A stretch of DNA of 64,000 bases, taken from Rapana venosa (Eukaryota; Mollusca; Gastropoda; Neogastropoda; Muricidae). The notes under the pieces were generated by a model. It saw nothing but the letters and a program-made list of their open reading frames with translations. It ran no database searches and was not told the origin of the DNA. The translations under genes and the position numbers were made by a program. Shown piece after piece: positions 10,086 to 19,836 of the stretch (its first letter is position 1; the number at the start of each line of letters is the position of its first letter). The DNA lies in assembly GCA_028751875.1 (NCBI GenBank), contig CM054145.1, positions 1,764,067 to 1,828,066 of the forward strand. Reading direction: 5' to 3'.

Positions 10086-10577
10086 AATTAAATACAATAA
10101 AGCGAGACTGACCTCGTAAGTTGAAGCTGTTTGTAAATTCTTGCGAATTTATTGTAGACGGAACGGAGTGCACATGAGAAACCGCGCGCAGCCTAATGTC
10201 AGTTTTTAGCTCCTGACACGTGATTGCAGCAGCCAATCACAAGCCGGACAAGGTGCTCTCGTTAGCTTCATGTCTGTGTCACACTATATATAACAGGATC
10301 ATCATATAATTAATAAACATTGTTATCATTCTTTTCATTTACTTTGGGTGGGATGTCTTACTATTTGCACGGTGTGCAAGAACACTGATGGCAATTCTTC
10401 ATTTTTCCAGTGGTAGTATTTTGTTTGCATGGTATGCATTTCATTTTACTTGCAATGTATGCATGCAGACCATTGCATGGGTGGGCATGTGCACTCCGTT
10501 CCGGTCTACAATAAATTCGCAAGAATTTACAAACAGCTTCAACTTACGAGGTAAGTCTCGCTTTATTGTATTTAATT
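10086..10577. mobile_element. Inverted-repeat element with 91-92 bp arms (MITE-like)
   Basis: The left arm, 10086-10176, and right arm, 10486-10577, are nearly perfect reverse complements. They share attaaatacaataaagcgag, cctcgtaagttgaagctgtt, gtaaattcttgcgaatttat and ggaacggagtgcacatg. I count only about two or three differences. The loop is about 309 bp and has no open frame. An inverted-repeat non-coding element of this size fits a non-autonomous DNA transposon. A terminal part of another DIRS/Ngaro-type element is the alternative. It abuts the RTE fragment at about 10588 directly. Confidence 0.75.
10217..10290 (+). promoter_or_regulatory. Promoter-like cluster inside the inverted-repeat element
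   Basis: Within the loop, an E-box palindrome cacgtg (10217-10222), an agccaat CCAAT-type box (10231-10237) and tatata after acac (10285-10290) occur in promoter-like order and spacing for plus-strand transcription. This is pattern matching only; no transcription start is shown. Confidence 0.3.
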
Positions 10578-10587
10578 CTTGCTTCCA

Positions 10588-11893
10588 GTGCCAAAACTAC
10601 AGGACAATCAGCCTCATAAGTCATGTCAGTAAAGTCATGCTGAAAGTGATCCTGAACAGGCTGAAACCACAGGCAGAAGAGATCATCGCCGAAGAGCAGG
10701 CCGGTTTCCGCCCAAATAGAAGCACCACAGAACAGATATTCAACCTGAGGGTTCTGTGTGAGAAATACAGCCAGCATCAACAAGACATCTTCCACGTCTT
10801 CATTGATTTTAAGAAAGCCTTCGATAGAGTATGGCATGACGCTCTGTGGGCCACCATGAACAAATTCAACATGGGCCAGAAGCTGATCCACACCATCAAG
10901 GAACTCTACTCAAAGGCCACCAGTGCAGTACTCGAACAGGGCACGGTAGGGGAATGGTTCCGTACCTCAGTTGGGGTCCGACAGGGATGTCTGCTGTCGC
11001 CGACACTATTTAGCATTTTCCTCGAACGCATCATGACTGACGCCTTGGAAGACCACACAGGCACAGTCAGCATTGGAGGGCGAACAATCACCAACCTCAG
11101 GTTTGCCGATGACATTGACGGTCTGGCAGGAAATGAAGAGGAACTGGCCAACCTAGTGAAGCAACTGGACGAAATAATCCTCACGATACGGCATGGAAAT
11201 CAGCGCCGAGAAAACCAAGCTCATGTCCAAACAGTGCCCAGCCAATCACCACCAAGATCACTCTTAGCGGAAAAGAACTGGAGACAGTTACCATTTCAAG
11301 TACCTTGGAGCCATCATAAGTGAGGAGGATCGAAGACCGAAATCCTAGCAAGAGCAGCACAAACAGCAGCAGCAATGGCAAGACTGAAGACCATATAGAG
11401 AGACAGAAACATCCCTCTCGGAACCAAGGTAAAGTTACTAAACCGCTAGTCACCTCAATCATGCTTTACGCATGTGAGGCATGGACACTGAACGCAGACC
11501 TACAAAGAGGATCCAGCAGTAGAAATGAGATGCCTCAGAAGACTCCTTGGCAATCTCATACAAGGACCATGTCACCAACAATGAAGTCCGCAGAATGATC
11601 ACTCAACAGGTGCGGGACTATGAAGACCTACTGACCACGGCGAAAAAGAGAAACTCAGATGGTATGGCACGTAACACGCATCAGAAGGACTTGCAAAGAC
11701 CATCCTGCAAGGAACAGTCCAGGGGAAGAGAAGACGGGGCAGACAGAGGAGAAAGTGGGCCGACGACATCCGTGATTGGACAGGGGAGGACTTCAGTGTC
11801 ACCCAGGCACTCGCCCACGACCGTGCTAAGTGGAGCCAGCTGGTCCACCGTTCGTCCACCATGCAGCGCCCCTACGACCCTGGCGGGTTACGG
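10588..11893 (+). mobile_element. RTE-like LINE, 5' truncated, with reverse transcriptase core
   Basis: This is the best preserved RT core in the window. From 10588 the plus strand encodes NYRTISLISHVSKVMLKVIL, EEQAGFRPNRSTTEQIFNLR, FIDFKKAFDRVWHDALW (catalytic D of motif A), VGVRQGCLLSPTLFSIFLER (motif B) and LRFADDIDGLAGNEEELANL (motif C, FADD). The frame changes near 11190-11300. The C-terminal YACEAWTLNADLQR region, GMARNTHQKDLQ and the WSQLVHRSSTMQRPYDPGGY end then continue in other frames to 11900. The 3' end runs into gtgaacagtgagtgaa, a short imperfect repeat like RTE tails, where the DIRS element begins. It is inactive because of truncation and frameshifts. Confidence 0.88.
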
Positions 11894-11914
11894 GACCAGT
11901 GAACAGTGAGTGAA

Positions 11915-11949
11915 CATTTCCTGTATACCTCCACTACAGGCACATGAGA
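11915..11949. repeat. DIRS-like inverted terminal repeat, left
   Basis: It begins catttcctgtatacctccac and ends cacatgaga. It is the reverse complement of 16260-16294 with a single mismatch over 35 bp. Weaker similarity continues inward (gtggct). Confidence 0.85.
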
Positions 11950-12014
11950 TTTGAGAGCCACAGTGTTCTCGAGACAAACACATCCATCACATGAAAAAAG
12001 AAACATGTCCTACC

Positions 12015-12575
12015 TTACTTCTGTGTTAGGAAACGCTCCATGATGGACTGGCCCATGGTCAGTGTTGGTCCCATATTCTTATTATAAAATTTTGCAAATG
12101 TGGAAACATTCGTCCATCCAGCTGCTTTCATTATGATGTTTATTGGAGCGTCTGCAAGTTTTGCTGCTGAAGTACTGGCTGACCTGGTACTGTGCGCTGT
12201 GAAGCGTGTAATGTCTATGCCTGCCCTCTCCAGCGCCCATTTCAGCCAGCGAGAGATGGTATCGCTGGTAGCTCCTCTGTGCGGTGCTTGGAGAGTGATA
12301 AACAAATGTCTGGTGGAAATCTGAGCCCTCATTTCCTTCTTTCCTTTCTAAGGTATTCTTTCAATGTGTGAAGTACACACAGAGCCTCCTTATCCACAAA
12401 AGCCAGGAGTTCAATCGGTGATTGATGGGCTCCTCTTCTTGATTGTTTTAATAAACTATTTACATAAAATACACATTTTTGCCTCGTTAGTAGCATAATT
12501 ATCATCGATGTCAAATGCAGCAGTAGTTTGACACCTCTGACCTGACAGAAGCGCAATTAACATCACAAGTTTCAT
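12015..12575 (-). pseudogene. DIRS-like tyrosine recombinase, catalytic domain
   Basis: The segment near 12575-12520 reads MLIALLSGQRCQTTAAF, which carries the first catalytic Arg of the box I region. After a frame change, 12332-12015 reads ITRFTAHSTRSASTSAAKLA with the HxxR motif, then IIMKAAGWTNVSTFAKFYNK with the conserved W and the nucleophile Tyr in FYNK. These motifs are diagnostic for DIRS-type YR proteins, which splice circular element DNA into the target. At least one frameshift separates the two halves, so no functional protein is made. Confidence 0.88.
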
Positions 12576-12801
12576 TGTCAGTTCTTTGAACTGGAACCCA
12601 CGTTTCTAGCATTTTAAGCACATTATTTACATCCCAAGTTTGGTGATACTTTGGTAGTGGTGGTTTTCTTTCAAAAACACCCTTCATAAATCTTTTTACA
12701 AGTTCATGTTGACCGAACGTAGCCCCTTCATAGTTGCAGAGAAAACAACTTAGCGCAGAACGAGCGGTGCCCACAGCGCTATATGAATATCCCTCTTTCA
12801 A
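12511..12801 (-). pseudogene. DIRS-like tyrosine recombinase, N-terminal core-binding domain
   Basis: The frame starts MKEGYSYSAVGTARSALSCF and contains VKRFMKGVFERKPPLPKYH. In DIRS recombinases this pattern (S-T-RSALS-, a G-F---PP-PRY-like motif) precedes the catalytic box. Its last 15-20 codons run out of frame into the catalytic half. Confidence 0.75.
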
Positions 12802-12951
12802 CAGATGCCAGAAAATTTACAGCTGTGGCTAGAGGCGGTGAAACTGAATCCACTTGTTGCTCACACGCGTACCTCTCCACTTTCGTATGTACACATCATA
12901 CATCTGTTTTGTTGCGGTTGCCATGAGGACATGAGAATACTGGTAGTGTCC

Positions 12952-13533
12952 TCAGAAAAAACCTTGTGTTCTGAATCTATCCCTGACACTTTGCAGACTA
13001 ACAGAGTCAAGCTTTTCCTTAGTGGGTGTTTCATCTCCTTTTGACTTGGTTGTGTCAGTAGAGTGTTTCTGGCTGACAAGAGGACTGGCCTGGCTGTGAG
13101 GATTTTCATTTGTGCTGGCCAAAAAGGCTGTTTTTTTCCAGGCTGGTGCTACTATAACCCCTCTTGCTTTGTCTTTCTTTAACTTTGCCAGGACACGGGA
13201 TAGAATGCTGAAAGGGGGAAAGCAACAGACAGTTTCATTACCCCAATACATGCTAAATGCGTCAATAGCACATGCTCCTGGGTCAGGCAAAAAAGACACA
13301 TATCTGGAAAGCTGAAAATTTAATCTAGAAGCAAACAAGTCAATGTCAGGTTTTATATCTAGAATATTCAGAGCCTCAGAGAGAAGCAGTGAATCAAGTT
13401 TCCATTCTGTGTCTATGTGGCCCTGTCTAGACAGCCTGTCAGCTTCAATATTATCAACTCCAGGATGTGGGCAGCACTGAGCCATGTGTTTTCCTGCTTT
13501 CACACCAATGCCAGATTTGCTGAGACACGTCAT
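12952..13533 (-). pseudogene. DIRS-like RNase H region
   Basis: The longest intact frame (193 aa) contains GVDNIEADRLSRQGH, FASRLNFQLSRYVSFLPDPG, AIDAFSMYWGNE and RGVIVAPAWKKTAF. The DN-EAD-LSR motif and the PxxDLFAS-like segment with W----A--P-W typify the end of DIRS/Ngaro RT-RNase H polyproteins. It would degrade RNA in RNA-DNA hybrids during reverse transcription. The upstream linker to the RT at 13540-14040 is disrupted. Confidence 0.82.
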
Positions 13534-14045
13534 TCAGCGTTTTGATCTGTTTTAGAACCCATGTTGTTAATACAACCAACTGTGCTTGTGTTTATCAGAC
13601 ATGATTTTATGTGAACATTCATTGGTCATGGCAACAAAGATTTTGAGACCAAAAAAGACAGCTAATAGCTCCAATGTGTTTTTTATATGTCCTTCTTTGT
13701 CTTCTCACTCCACCAGCCTTGTGTTTGGCTTTGGTCTCAACAATCCAAGCACCCCATCCTGTACCTGAGCTGTCTGTCTTCATAGTAATAGTGGGATCTG
13801 ATCTCTGAGTAGGAGCCTTTTGTTATCTATGTTATTGATCCACCATCTAGCTCTGTTTTCCCTTCAGCTGATAATAACACTGCAGACTTATCCCAGTTTC
13901 CCTTACTTATTTTAAGTGCGAAACATTTGTCTTGTTCAAGTGCTCTGTAGTACAAAGGGTCCATTGGCACAGCAAGAAAACAAGAAACCATTAGTCCAAT
14001 ACAAGATGCCAGAGATCTTATGGTAACATTTTTCTGACTAAATAA

Positions 14046-14324
14046 TTATTTGCATGCACACAACAGTTTCTGTTTCCGTTCATCTGTCAGCATGACGGAC
14101 ATGTCTATGAAGTTTATTTTGAAACCCAGGTATGTGATTTCTTGCACAGGTATGAACTGAGATTTCTTTTCATGTACATAGAATCCTAGATAGTCTAATA
14201 ATTTTATCGTGTCTGTCACACACTGTACAACTTCTGTTTCAGACTCTCCAACAATTAAACTATCATCAATGAATGAAGTTATCTGGTGATCCATATCATG
14301 TAAGCATGCTAGGACAGGTTTCAT
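14046..14324 (-). pseudogene. DIRS-like reverse transcriptase, palm C-terminal part with FIDD motif
   Basis: It reads MDHQITSFIDDSLIVGESET, which carries the YxDD-type catalytic motif as FIDD. LLDYLGFYVHEKKSQFIPVQ and ITYLGFKINFIDMSVMLTDE follow (thumb region, typical of DIRS and LTR-type RTs). It is separated by an in-frame break from the N-terminal half. Confidence 0.82.
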
Positions 14325-14465
14325 AAGTTTTTGTGAATTTTCCGGGAATCGGACTGAGTCCCATGGCAGCTGCCTGAAAACAGTACAGTTTTCCTCTCCA
14401 TCTGAATTTTCAGGTATTTCTGAAAAGTCTCCTCTACTGCTATGACATAATAGGCATCTCTCAGA

Positions 14466-14678
14466 TCAATTGATGCAAAAATAACAATTTTGCGTCACTA
14501 GATCAAAAGCTGTATGTATTGTTTCCATCTTAAATTTCTTATATTCTACCTTTTCATTTAGAGCTATCAAATTCAAAATCATTCTAAATGATCCATCTTC
14601 TTTCTCTCTAACAAAGATAGGTGAGACAATATTGTCCTGATTTCTGGCAAGGATCTTTAATTCACACCTTTGTTCCAA
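14466..14678 (-). pseudogene. DIRS-like reverse transcriptase, fingers/palm N-terminal part
   Basis: IVSPIFVREKEDGSFRMILN corresponds to the fingers motif (-S-IF---KKDGS-R-ILNL). KFKMETIHTAFDLVTQNCYF follows, where motif A should have its catalytic Asp. The motif A block continues beyond 14466 (minus strand) with CASIDLRDAYYV-like sequence in another frame around 14470-14440. Confidence 0.78.
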
Positions 14679-14971
14679 CAGTTTTCTATTTCAGAAGTCA
14701 ATAGCATAATTTTCATGCTTGTTAAATGACCTTTGCGAACTTTGCTTTATATCTTCTGGGCAATCATCAAAAGTATTTTAATTCCTTCAACTGTTTCAAG
14801 TACATCAGGTCAGAAGTTAACACATTCCAGCAAGACAACTTTTCCTTAATGCTTCCTGCTGTAAATTTATCATGCTTGGCTTTAAGATAAGCACACAGAG
14901 AGGGCAAGCAAAGTTCAAATTCACTAAACCTTGTTTCCAGAAGGGAGGGGTGGTTCAGTCAGGGATCGAGT

Positions 14972-15436
14972 TTACTGCCGGTGGCTGTTTTTCTGACCCT
15001 TCTTCCAAAAAATCTTGTTTGTCTGCCCCTGCCTCCATGGCTTCCGGCCTAAAAAAGAGCTGGTGTTGTTGTGCTGCCATGTGGGTTTTTTTTGCTGGCC
15101 ACGCATGCTCTGACCGAGTTTCTGGGACTCCTGTACTTCTTTCAATGCTTTGTGAAACTCGGCGCCGTACAGTAGTTCTGGTGTCATGGCAACATGCGGT
15201 GCACATATGCCAGAGAGTTCACCGGGTAGGCAGGGTCGGTGCATTTCTCTCCGTTTCTGGGACAGGTCATGGTTGGCATGACCTGTGAGGGCTAGGGCAT
15301 CTGAAAGATAGGCTAGTTCACGGTGTACTTTAGCTGCATCCTGCCCTGAGATGGTATCTCTTACTTTCAGAAGTCGGTCAGTGCAGAGCGTTATTGCTTT
15401 GGCAGCTTTTGACAGGGTTTTTTGTGTATTTGCCAT
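14972..15436 (-). pseudogene. DIRS-like gag-type protein, C-terminal half
   Basis: The 154-codon frame starts MANTQKTLSKAAKAITLCTD and continues LLKVRDTISGQDAAKVHREL and SFLGRKPWRQGQTNKIF. It is helix-forming and basic at the end. DIRS gag proteins are poorly conserved, so the assignment rests mostly on position between the 5' ITR and the RT. Confidence 0.6.
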
Positions 15437-15493
15437 CCTGACATCTGTCTTTCGTGAGAAGGGCTTGAGAAGGGAAAAAACTTCCTGGTTTGT

Positions 15494-16045
15494 TCAGGGA
15501 ACACCCAGGTAAGAACATTTTTCGGAAATAGGATACTTGGTAAGTTTTTCCCTCAGTTTCCTGTCTAGGAGTTTAGATCCAAATCTGGACTCAAGCAGCT
15601 TTGCCAGTTTTTCAGAAACGGGTGGCCCTTTTTCCTCATTATCATCAAAGGATGATGCCATTTTGGCGAAAATGTCGTCATCTTCTGTAGATTCTGCCAT
15701 CAGTTCTTTCTCCAGCTCCTCTGCCCTCTCATCAGAAACACTGTCAGTAACAGTTTCTGAATTGCTGCCTGCCTTCTTTCTTTTCCCTTCATTTTCCACA
15801 AGGGGTTCTATGTCTGAGCCAGCGCTCATTTTTCTCTTCCTGGAGTGCAGTGCACTTCTTTCAAAATTTTCCATTCTTCTAGAAAGATTTTTGATTGTTG
15901 TCAAAATATCTCGGAGAGATGGTTCCCTTTCAGTAGAAATGGCAGCTTGTGGTTCTTCTTCATTAGACCAATCCATCACCAATTCCTGGTCACTAGAGTA
16001 ATCAGCAGCACAGACCTCCATCCCCCCCCCCCCCCCCCCCAACAC
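15494..16045 (-). pseudogene. DIRS-like gag-type protein, N-terminal half
   Basis: The 183-codon frame begins in a poly-C/poly-G tract and is rich in Asp, Glu, Ser and Lys (SDQELVMDWSNEEEPQAAIS, AEELEKELMAESTEDDDIFA, KLAKLLESRFGSKLLDRKL). An acidic, low-complexity N-terminus followed by an LDRKLREKL-type helix is common in DIRS gag. The true start is unclear because the 5' end lies in a C run (16023-16040) prone to length error. Confidence 0.6.
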
Positions 16046-16259
16046 TTATCCACAATACACAGTATTTCACCAGCACTACAAAACAAACCAAAACAGGTGG
16101 TGATAAAAAGCAAACAGCTTTAAACACAATTCAAAAGAAACCAAGAAAGGCTCGGACTAGAACTATTGATGCTCAGATTCCTGATAGTGATGGGCGTTGT
16201 GGACACAGCAAGAGGCGATATGATAACACGTCTGGACAAGACCGTGGCTGCGCACTGTT

Positions 16260-16294
16260 TCTCATGTGCCTGTAGTAGAGGTATACAGGAAATG
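16260..16294. repeat. DIRS-like inverted terminal repeat, right
   Basis: It begins tctcatgtgcctgtagtaga and ends gtatacaggaaatg. It matches the reverse complement of 11915-11949 with one mismatch and is the 5' end of the minus-strand element. 16046-16259 between it and gag is non-coding leader. Confidence 0.85.
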
Positions 16295-16576
16295 AGCAAG
16301 ACTTATAATAAAACTGACAAAAACAACGAAAATTCACAGACATACGATCTGCCATGCACGTGGTGACCGGAGAACAAATTAACTCGAAGGAGTAGACTGT
16401 TGTATGTTTTCTCATTAAAATGTCATTACTGGCTTGTGACATGTTTGTGCTTATGACATTTAGGTATATGGACATTACATGGGAGGGAAAGGGGGGAGGG
16501 TGAAGGTAGACATAACTGACAGTCAGTTGACAAAGCTCATAATAACATATACTGTAATATTGTATGATCATTTTAA
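16295..16576. other. Unique DNA between the DIRS element and a SINE
   Basis: I see no coding signal. A short G-rich stretch (agggaaaggggggaggg) lies at about 16484-16500. Confidence 0.4.
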
Positions 16577-16858
16577 GGAGATGAGATAGCTCAGTGGTTA
16601 GAGCACTCACTCGCTTTCCCCACGCTAACCTTGAGCGTAGTACCAAGTGGATGGGTGACCGTTTGTGCGTGCGCCTTGGCTTCAGTATAGTCCCCCAGTT
16701 CACCCAGCTGTAAAATGGGTACCTGCCTACTTTAAGGTCAGGGAAGGTAAAGCAGCGAGGGAGAGGAGATTGGGCACCGCCCTCAATATGCTGGAGAAGC
16801 TGAGGTCTTGGACACCTCGCTCCCCAACGACCGCACGGGTTATGGGACATCTTTACCT
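16577..16858 (+). repeat. SINE family A, near full length
   Basis: It has an A box-like gagatagctcagtggttaga, then aagtggatgggtgaccgttt, the body, and the end ggttatgggacatctttacc. It is about 281 bp and more diverged than the copies at 49.5 and 35.8 kb. Confidence 0.85.
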
Positions 16859-16984
16859 TATGATTGGTTTGGTTGCCATGTCAGATAATGTTGAACTAAA
16901 ATTTCTGAAACCACTGTCATTTGTGATCGTATGCAATAAGGAAAACGACCAAGTTCACGGCATATTCTGATATAATACTTAAAC

Positions 16985-16990
16985 GTGTGT

Positions 16991-17062
<72 letters not shown>

Positions 17063-17105
17063 GTGTGGGGGGTGGTGTGTGGTGGGGTTTTTGTGTGTGT
17101 GTTGT
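16985..17105. repeat. (GT)n microsatellite
   Basis: A near-perfect GT run spans 16985-17058, then degrades into GT/GGGT-rich DNA to 17105. Confidence 0.95.
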
Positions 17106-18050
17106 GGGGGCACATTAATTTGGATTTTTGGGGACTATTCTTTTGTTTTTGTTTTGTAGGACTCTGAAAAAAGGGTTGATGCAAGCGCTTGATTTATTTT
17201 TCAAAATACAGCGCTATAAATTCCCTTATCATTTTTTCCTTCTACCCCTCTCTTTTTTCTCCTTGTTCCTTTTTTTCCCACGCCCTTCTTGTCTATTTTT
17301 TTCCTTTGGGGATTCTCCTGCCCTTTTCCCCCCCCCCACCCCCCCCAAAAAAAAATAAAAAATTATCCCCCACGGGCCCAAAATCAATGCACTAGGCCTG
17401 ATCGTCAGGCGCTTTAAAAGCAGCGTCAACGCATTTTTTCCCCAAGACAGACAACAAATTGCTGTCGGTGTTCGTGAAAAGAAAAAAGAAGAAGAAGAAA
17501 CGCGCTTTTAACAAAGGGAAAACCCTTCACCCCTTTTTTTTCTTTTCCCTTTCCCTTTGCTCTTTCCCTTTCTTCCTTTTTCTCCCTCCCTCTCTCTCTC
17601 CCCCTCTCCAAGTTCTCCTCTTTTTCATTTTCAAGTTTCCTCTCTCTTTACCCCCCTCCTTTCTTTTCTTTCTTTTTCTTTTTTTAGCTTACCCCAACAA
17701 GGACAACGGGAGTGAACAGAAAGACCCACTCGTTATATAAAAAAACAAGTCCAAACCAGCAACGCAAGAACAAGAAAAACAAAGCCCCCCCCCCCCCCCC
17801 CCCCCCCACACCAGCATCTCACACTGACACCGAAAAAGAAAGATGACGAGAGAGGAGGGGTGATGGTGGGGACGGTGGGAGGGGGGGGGGGAGAGGAGGC
17901 GTGAGGGTTTTTTAAAATTTCATTTCAGGTTGTCCAGTAGCCCCCCCCCCCCCCCCCCCCCCTTCCCCTCCCACCCACCCCCCTTATCCCCCAACCAACC
18001 ACACAAAGACCACGCTTGGTAGTCACCCCCATTGTATTAAAACGAACAAA
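17106..18050. other. Low-complexity pyrimidine- and C-rich DNA
   Basis: T/C-rich stretches (17230-17370, 17520-17690), C runs (17786-17806, 17941-17962) and a G-rich run (17880-17895) fill this interval. I see no gene. Homopolymer content suggests lower base accuracy than in the flanking SINEs. Confidence 0.5.
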
Positions 18051-18053
18051 AAC

Positions 18054-18054
<1 letters not shown>

Positions 18055-18094
<40 letters not shown>

Positions 18095-18442
18095 TGTGTG
18101 TGTGGTGTGTGGGGTGTGTGTGTGTGGTGTGTGTGGTTGTGTGTGTGGTGTGGTGTGTGTGTGTGTGTTGTGGTGGTGTGGTGTGGTGTGGTGTGTGTGT
18201 GTGTGTGTGTGTGGTGTGGAGTGGTGTGGTGTGTTGTGTTGTGCTGTGTTGTGTTGTGTGGTGTGAAGTGGTGTGGTGTGGGTGTGGTGTGTGTGTGTGT
18301 TTGCAGTGGACACTGTCCACGTTTAAAATGCACACGTGGTGATTTGATGATATAATATTCCTCAGCCCCCCTCCCCCCGTCCTTCCCCCCCCCTCGCCCG
18401 CCATCCCCCCCCCCCCCCCCCCCCCCCACCCACCCCCCAACA
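18055..18442. repeat. GT-rich tract followed by a C-rich tract
   Basis: Interrupted (GT)n with GTGGT and GTTGT variants spans 18055-18305. C-rich sequence spans 18365-18440. Long Cys/Val or Thr/His frames here are spurious. Confidence 0.9.
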
Positions 18443-18549
18443 AAAAAAATGACCCACTATCTCAAACATTTAGTCGCTAAAGGAGAAACCAACAAGCAAG
18501 TCTTTAGCTACTTCGCCCATGGCCTAATTCATCACCCCTAGATTACTTA

Positions 18550-18830
18550 GGGGACGGGATAGCTCAGTGGTCAGAGCACTCGCTTTCCCCCCAGCTAAGG
18601 CATCAAGCGTGGTTACCGAGTGGATGAGTGACCATTAGCGCGTCTTGGCTTCAGTACAGTCAGTCCCCCAGTTCACCCAGCTGTAAATGGGTACCTGCCC
18701 TCTTTAGGGTCAGGGAAGGTAAAGCAGCGAGGGAGAGGAGATGGGCGCCGGCCCTCAATATGCTGGCCCTTAGAGAAGCTGAGGTCTCTGATGCCTCGCT
18801 TCCCTACGACCACATCGGTTATGGGAACAT
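18550..18830 (+). repeat. SINE family A, near full length
   Basis: It runs from ggggacgggatagctcagtg through aagcgtggttaccgagtgga and the body to catcggttatgggaac. The terminal acctttacc is lost. The head is well preserved, so the tRNA-like part can be read here. Confidence 0.88.
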
Positions 18831-19027
18831 ACTGCTACTACATTGCTTAAAAAGGCGTAAAAAGATCAACGCGGCAAAGTAAACGAGAAAAACAACCCCA
18901 AGTAAAGTTACTACACTGAGGGAAAGGACTGACACCCTGTACACATTCCAACTCCACTTGGCAATTGTTCACAGCTGGGTTGGCAACTCAACACGGTGCA
19001 GTGTGGTACGGACTGTCCCTGGTCATT

Positions 19028-19836
19028 TTCAGAAGAAGAGGAGAAGGAGGAGGAAGAGGAAGAGAAGGAGAAAGAGGAAGAAGAAGAGGAGGAGGAGGGG
19101 AAGAAAAGAAGAAGGAGGAAGAGAGGAGGAGGAGAAGAGGAGGAGGAGAGGAAGAAAGAAGAAGAAGAGGAAGAGGAGGAGGAGGAGGAAGAGAGAGGAG
19201 GAAGAAGAGGAGGAGGAGAAGAAGAGAGAGAAGAGGGAGGAGAAGGAGGAGAAAGAGAGAGAAAGAGGACGAAGAAGAAGAAGAGGAGAGGAGGAAGAAG
19301 AAGAAAGAGAGGAGGGAGGAAGAAAAGAGGAGGAGAGAAGAAGAAGAGGAGGAGAAAGGACGAAGAAGAAGAAGAAGAGGAGAAGGAGAATGAAAGGGAG
19401 AAGAAGGGGAGGAGAAGAAGAAGGAGAAAGCGGAGAAGAAAAAGAAGAAGGAGGAGGAGGAAGAAGAAAAAGAAGGAGGAGAGGAGAAGAAGAAAGAGAG
19501 GAGGAGAGGAAGAAGAAGAAGAAAGGAGGAGGAGGAAGAGGAAGAAGAGGGAAGGGGGAGGAGAGGAAGAAGAAAAAGAAGAGGAGGAGGAAGGAGAAGA
19601 GGAGAAGGATGAGGGGAGGAGGAGGAGGAGAGGAAGTGAAAGAGGAGGAGGAGAAGGAAGAAGAAGAGGAGGAGGAGGAAGAACAAGAAGGAGGAGGGGA
19701 AGGAGGAGGAGGAGAGGAAGAAGAGGTGAGAAGAAGAAGGGAAAGAGAAGAAAGAAGAAGAAGAAGAAGAGACGAAGAAGAAGACGAAAAGAAGAAGAAA
19801 AGAAGAAGAAGAAGAAGAAAAGAAGAAAACACAACA
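19028..19836. repeat. Polypurine (GGA/GAA)n tract, about 800 bp
   Basis: The plus strand is almost pure purine. Open frames of 267-337 codons on both strands (Arg/Lys/Glu/Gly or Ser/Leu/Phe) are artefacts. A polypurine-polypyrimidine mirror tract of this length can form intramolecular triplex DNA (general knowledge). Confidence 0.92.

Larger units (their letters stand above)
11915..16294 (-). mobile_element. DIRS-like tyrosine-recombinase retrotransposon, degraded
   Basis: The 4.38-kb element is bounded by inverted terminal repeats at 11915-11949 and 16260-16294. Minus-strand order is gag-like (16045-14972), reverse transcriptase (14678-14046), RNase H-like (13533-12952), tyrosine recombinase (12801-12015). 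DIRS elements integrate with a tyrosine recombinase instead of a DDE integrase and have inverted rather than direct terminal repeats (family knowledge), which fits. No LTR, protease or DDE integrase is visible. I see no methyltransferase domain, which many DIRS elements carry. Stops and frameshifts occur in every domain, so it is not autonomous. A bounded element with the expected domain order is strong evidence despite decay. Confidence 0.88.

Noticed and set aside
10388..10590. Upstream extension of the RTE frame to 10388 as coding sequence
   Set aside because: It reads through the right arm and loop of the inverted-repeat element; RT similarity begins only at about 10588.
12805..13044. Short plus-strand frames inside 11.9-16.3 kb as host genes
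   Set aside because: They lie antisense to the DIRS-like domains and carry no recognisable protein.
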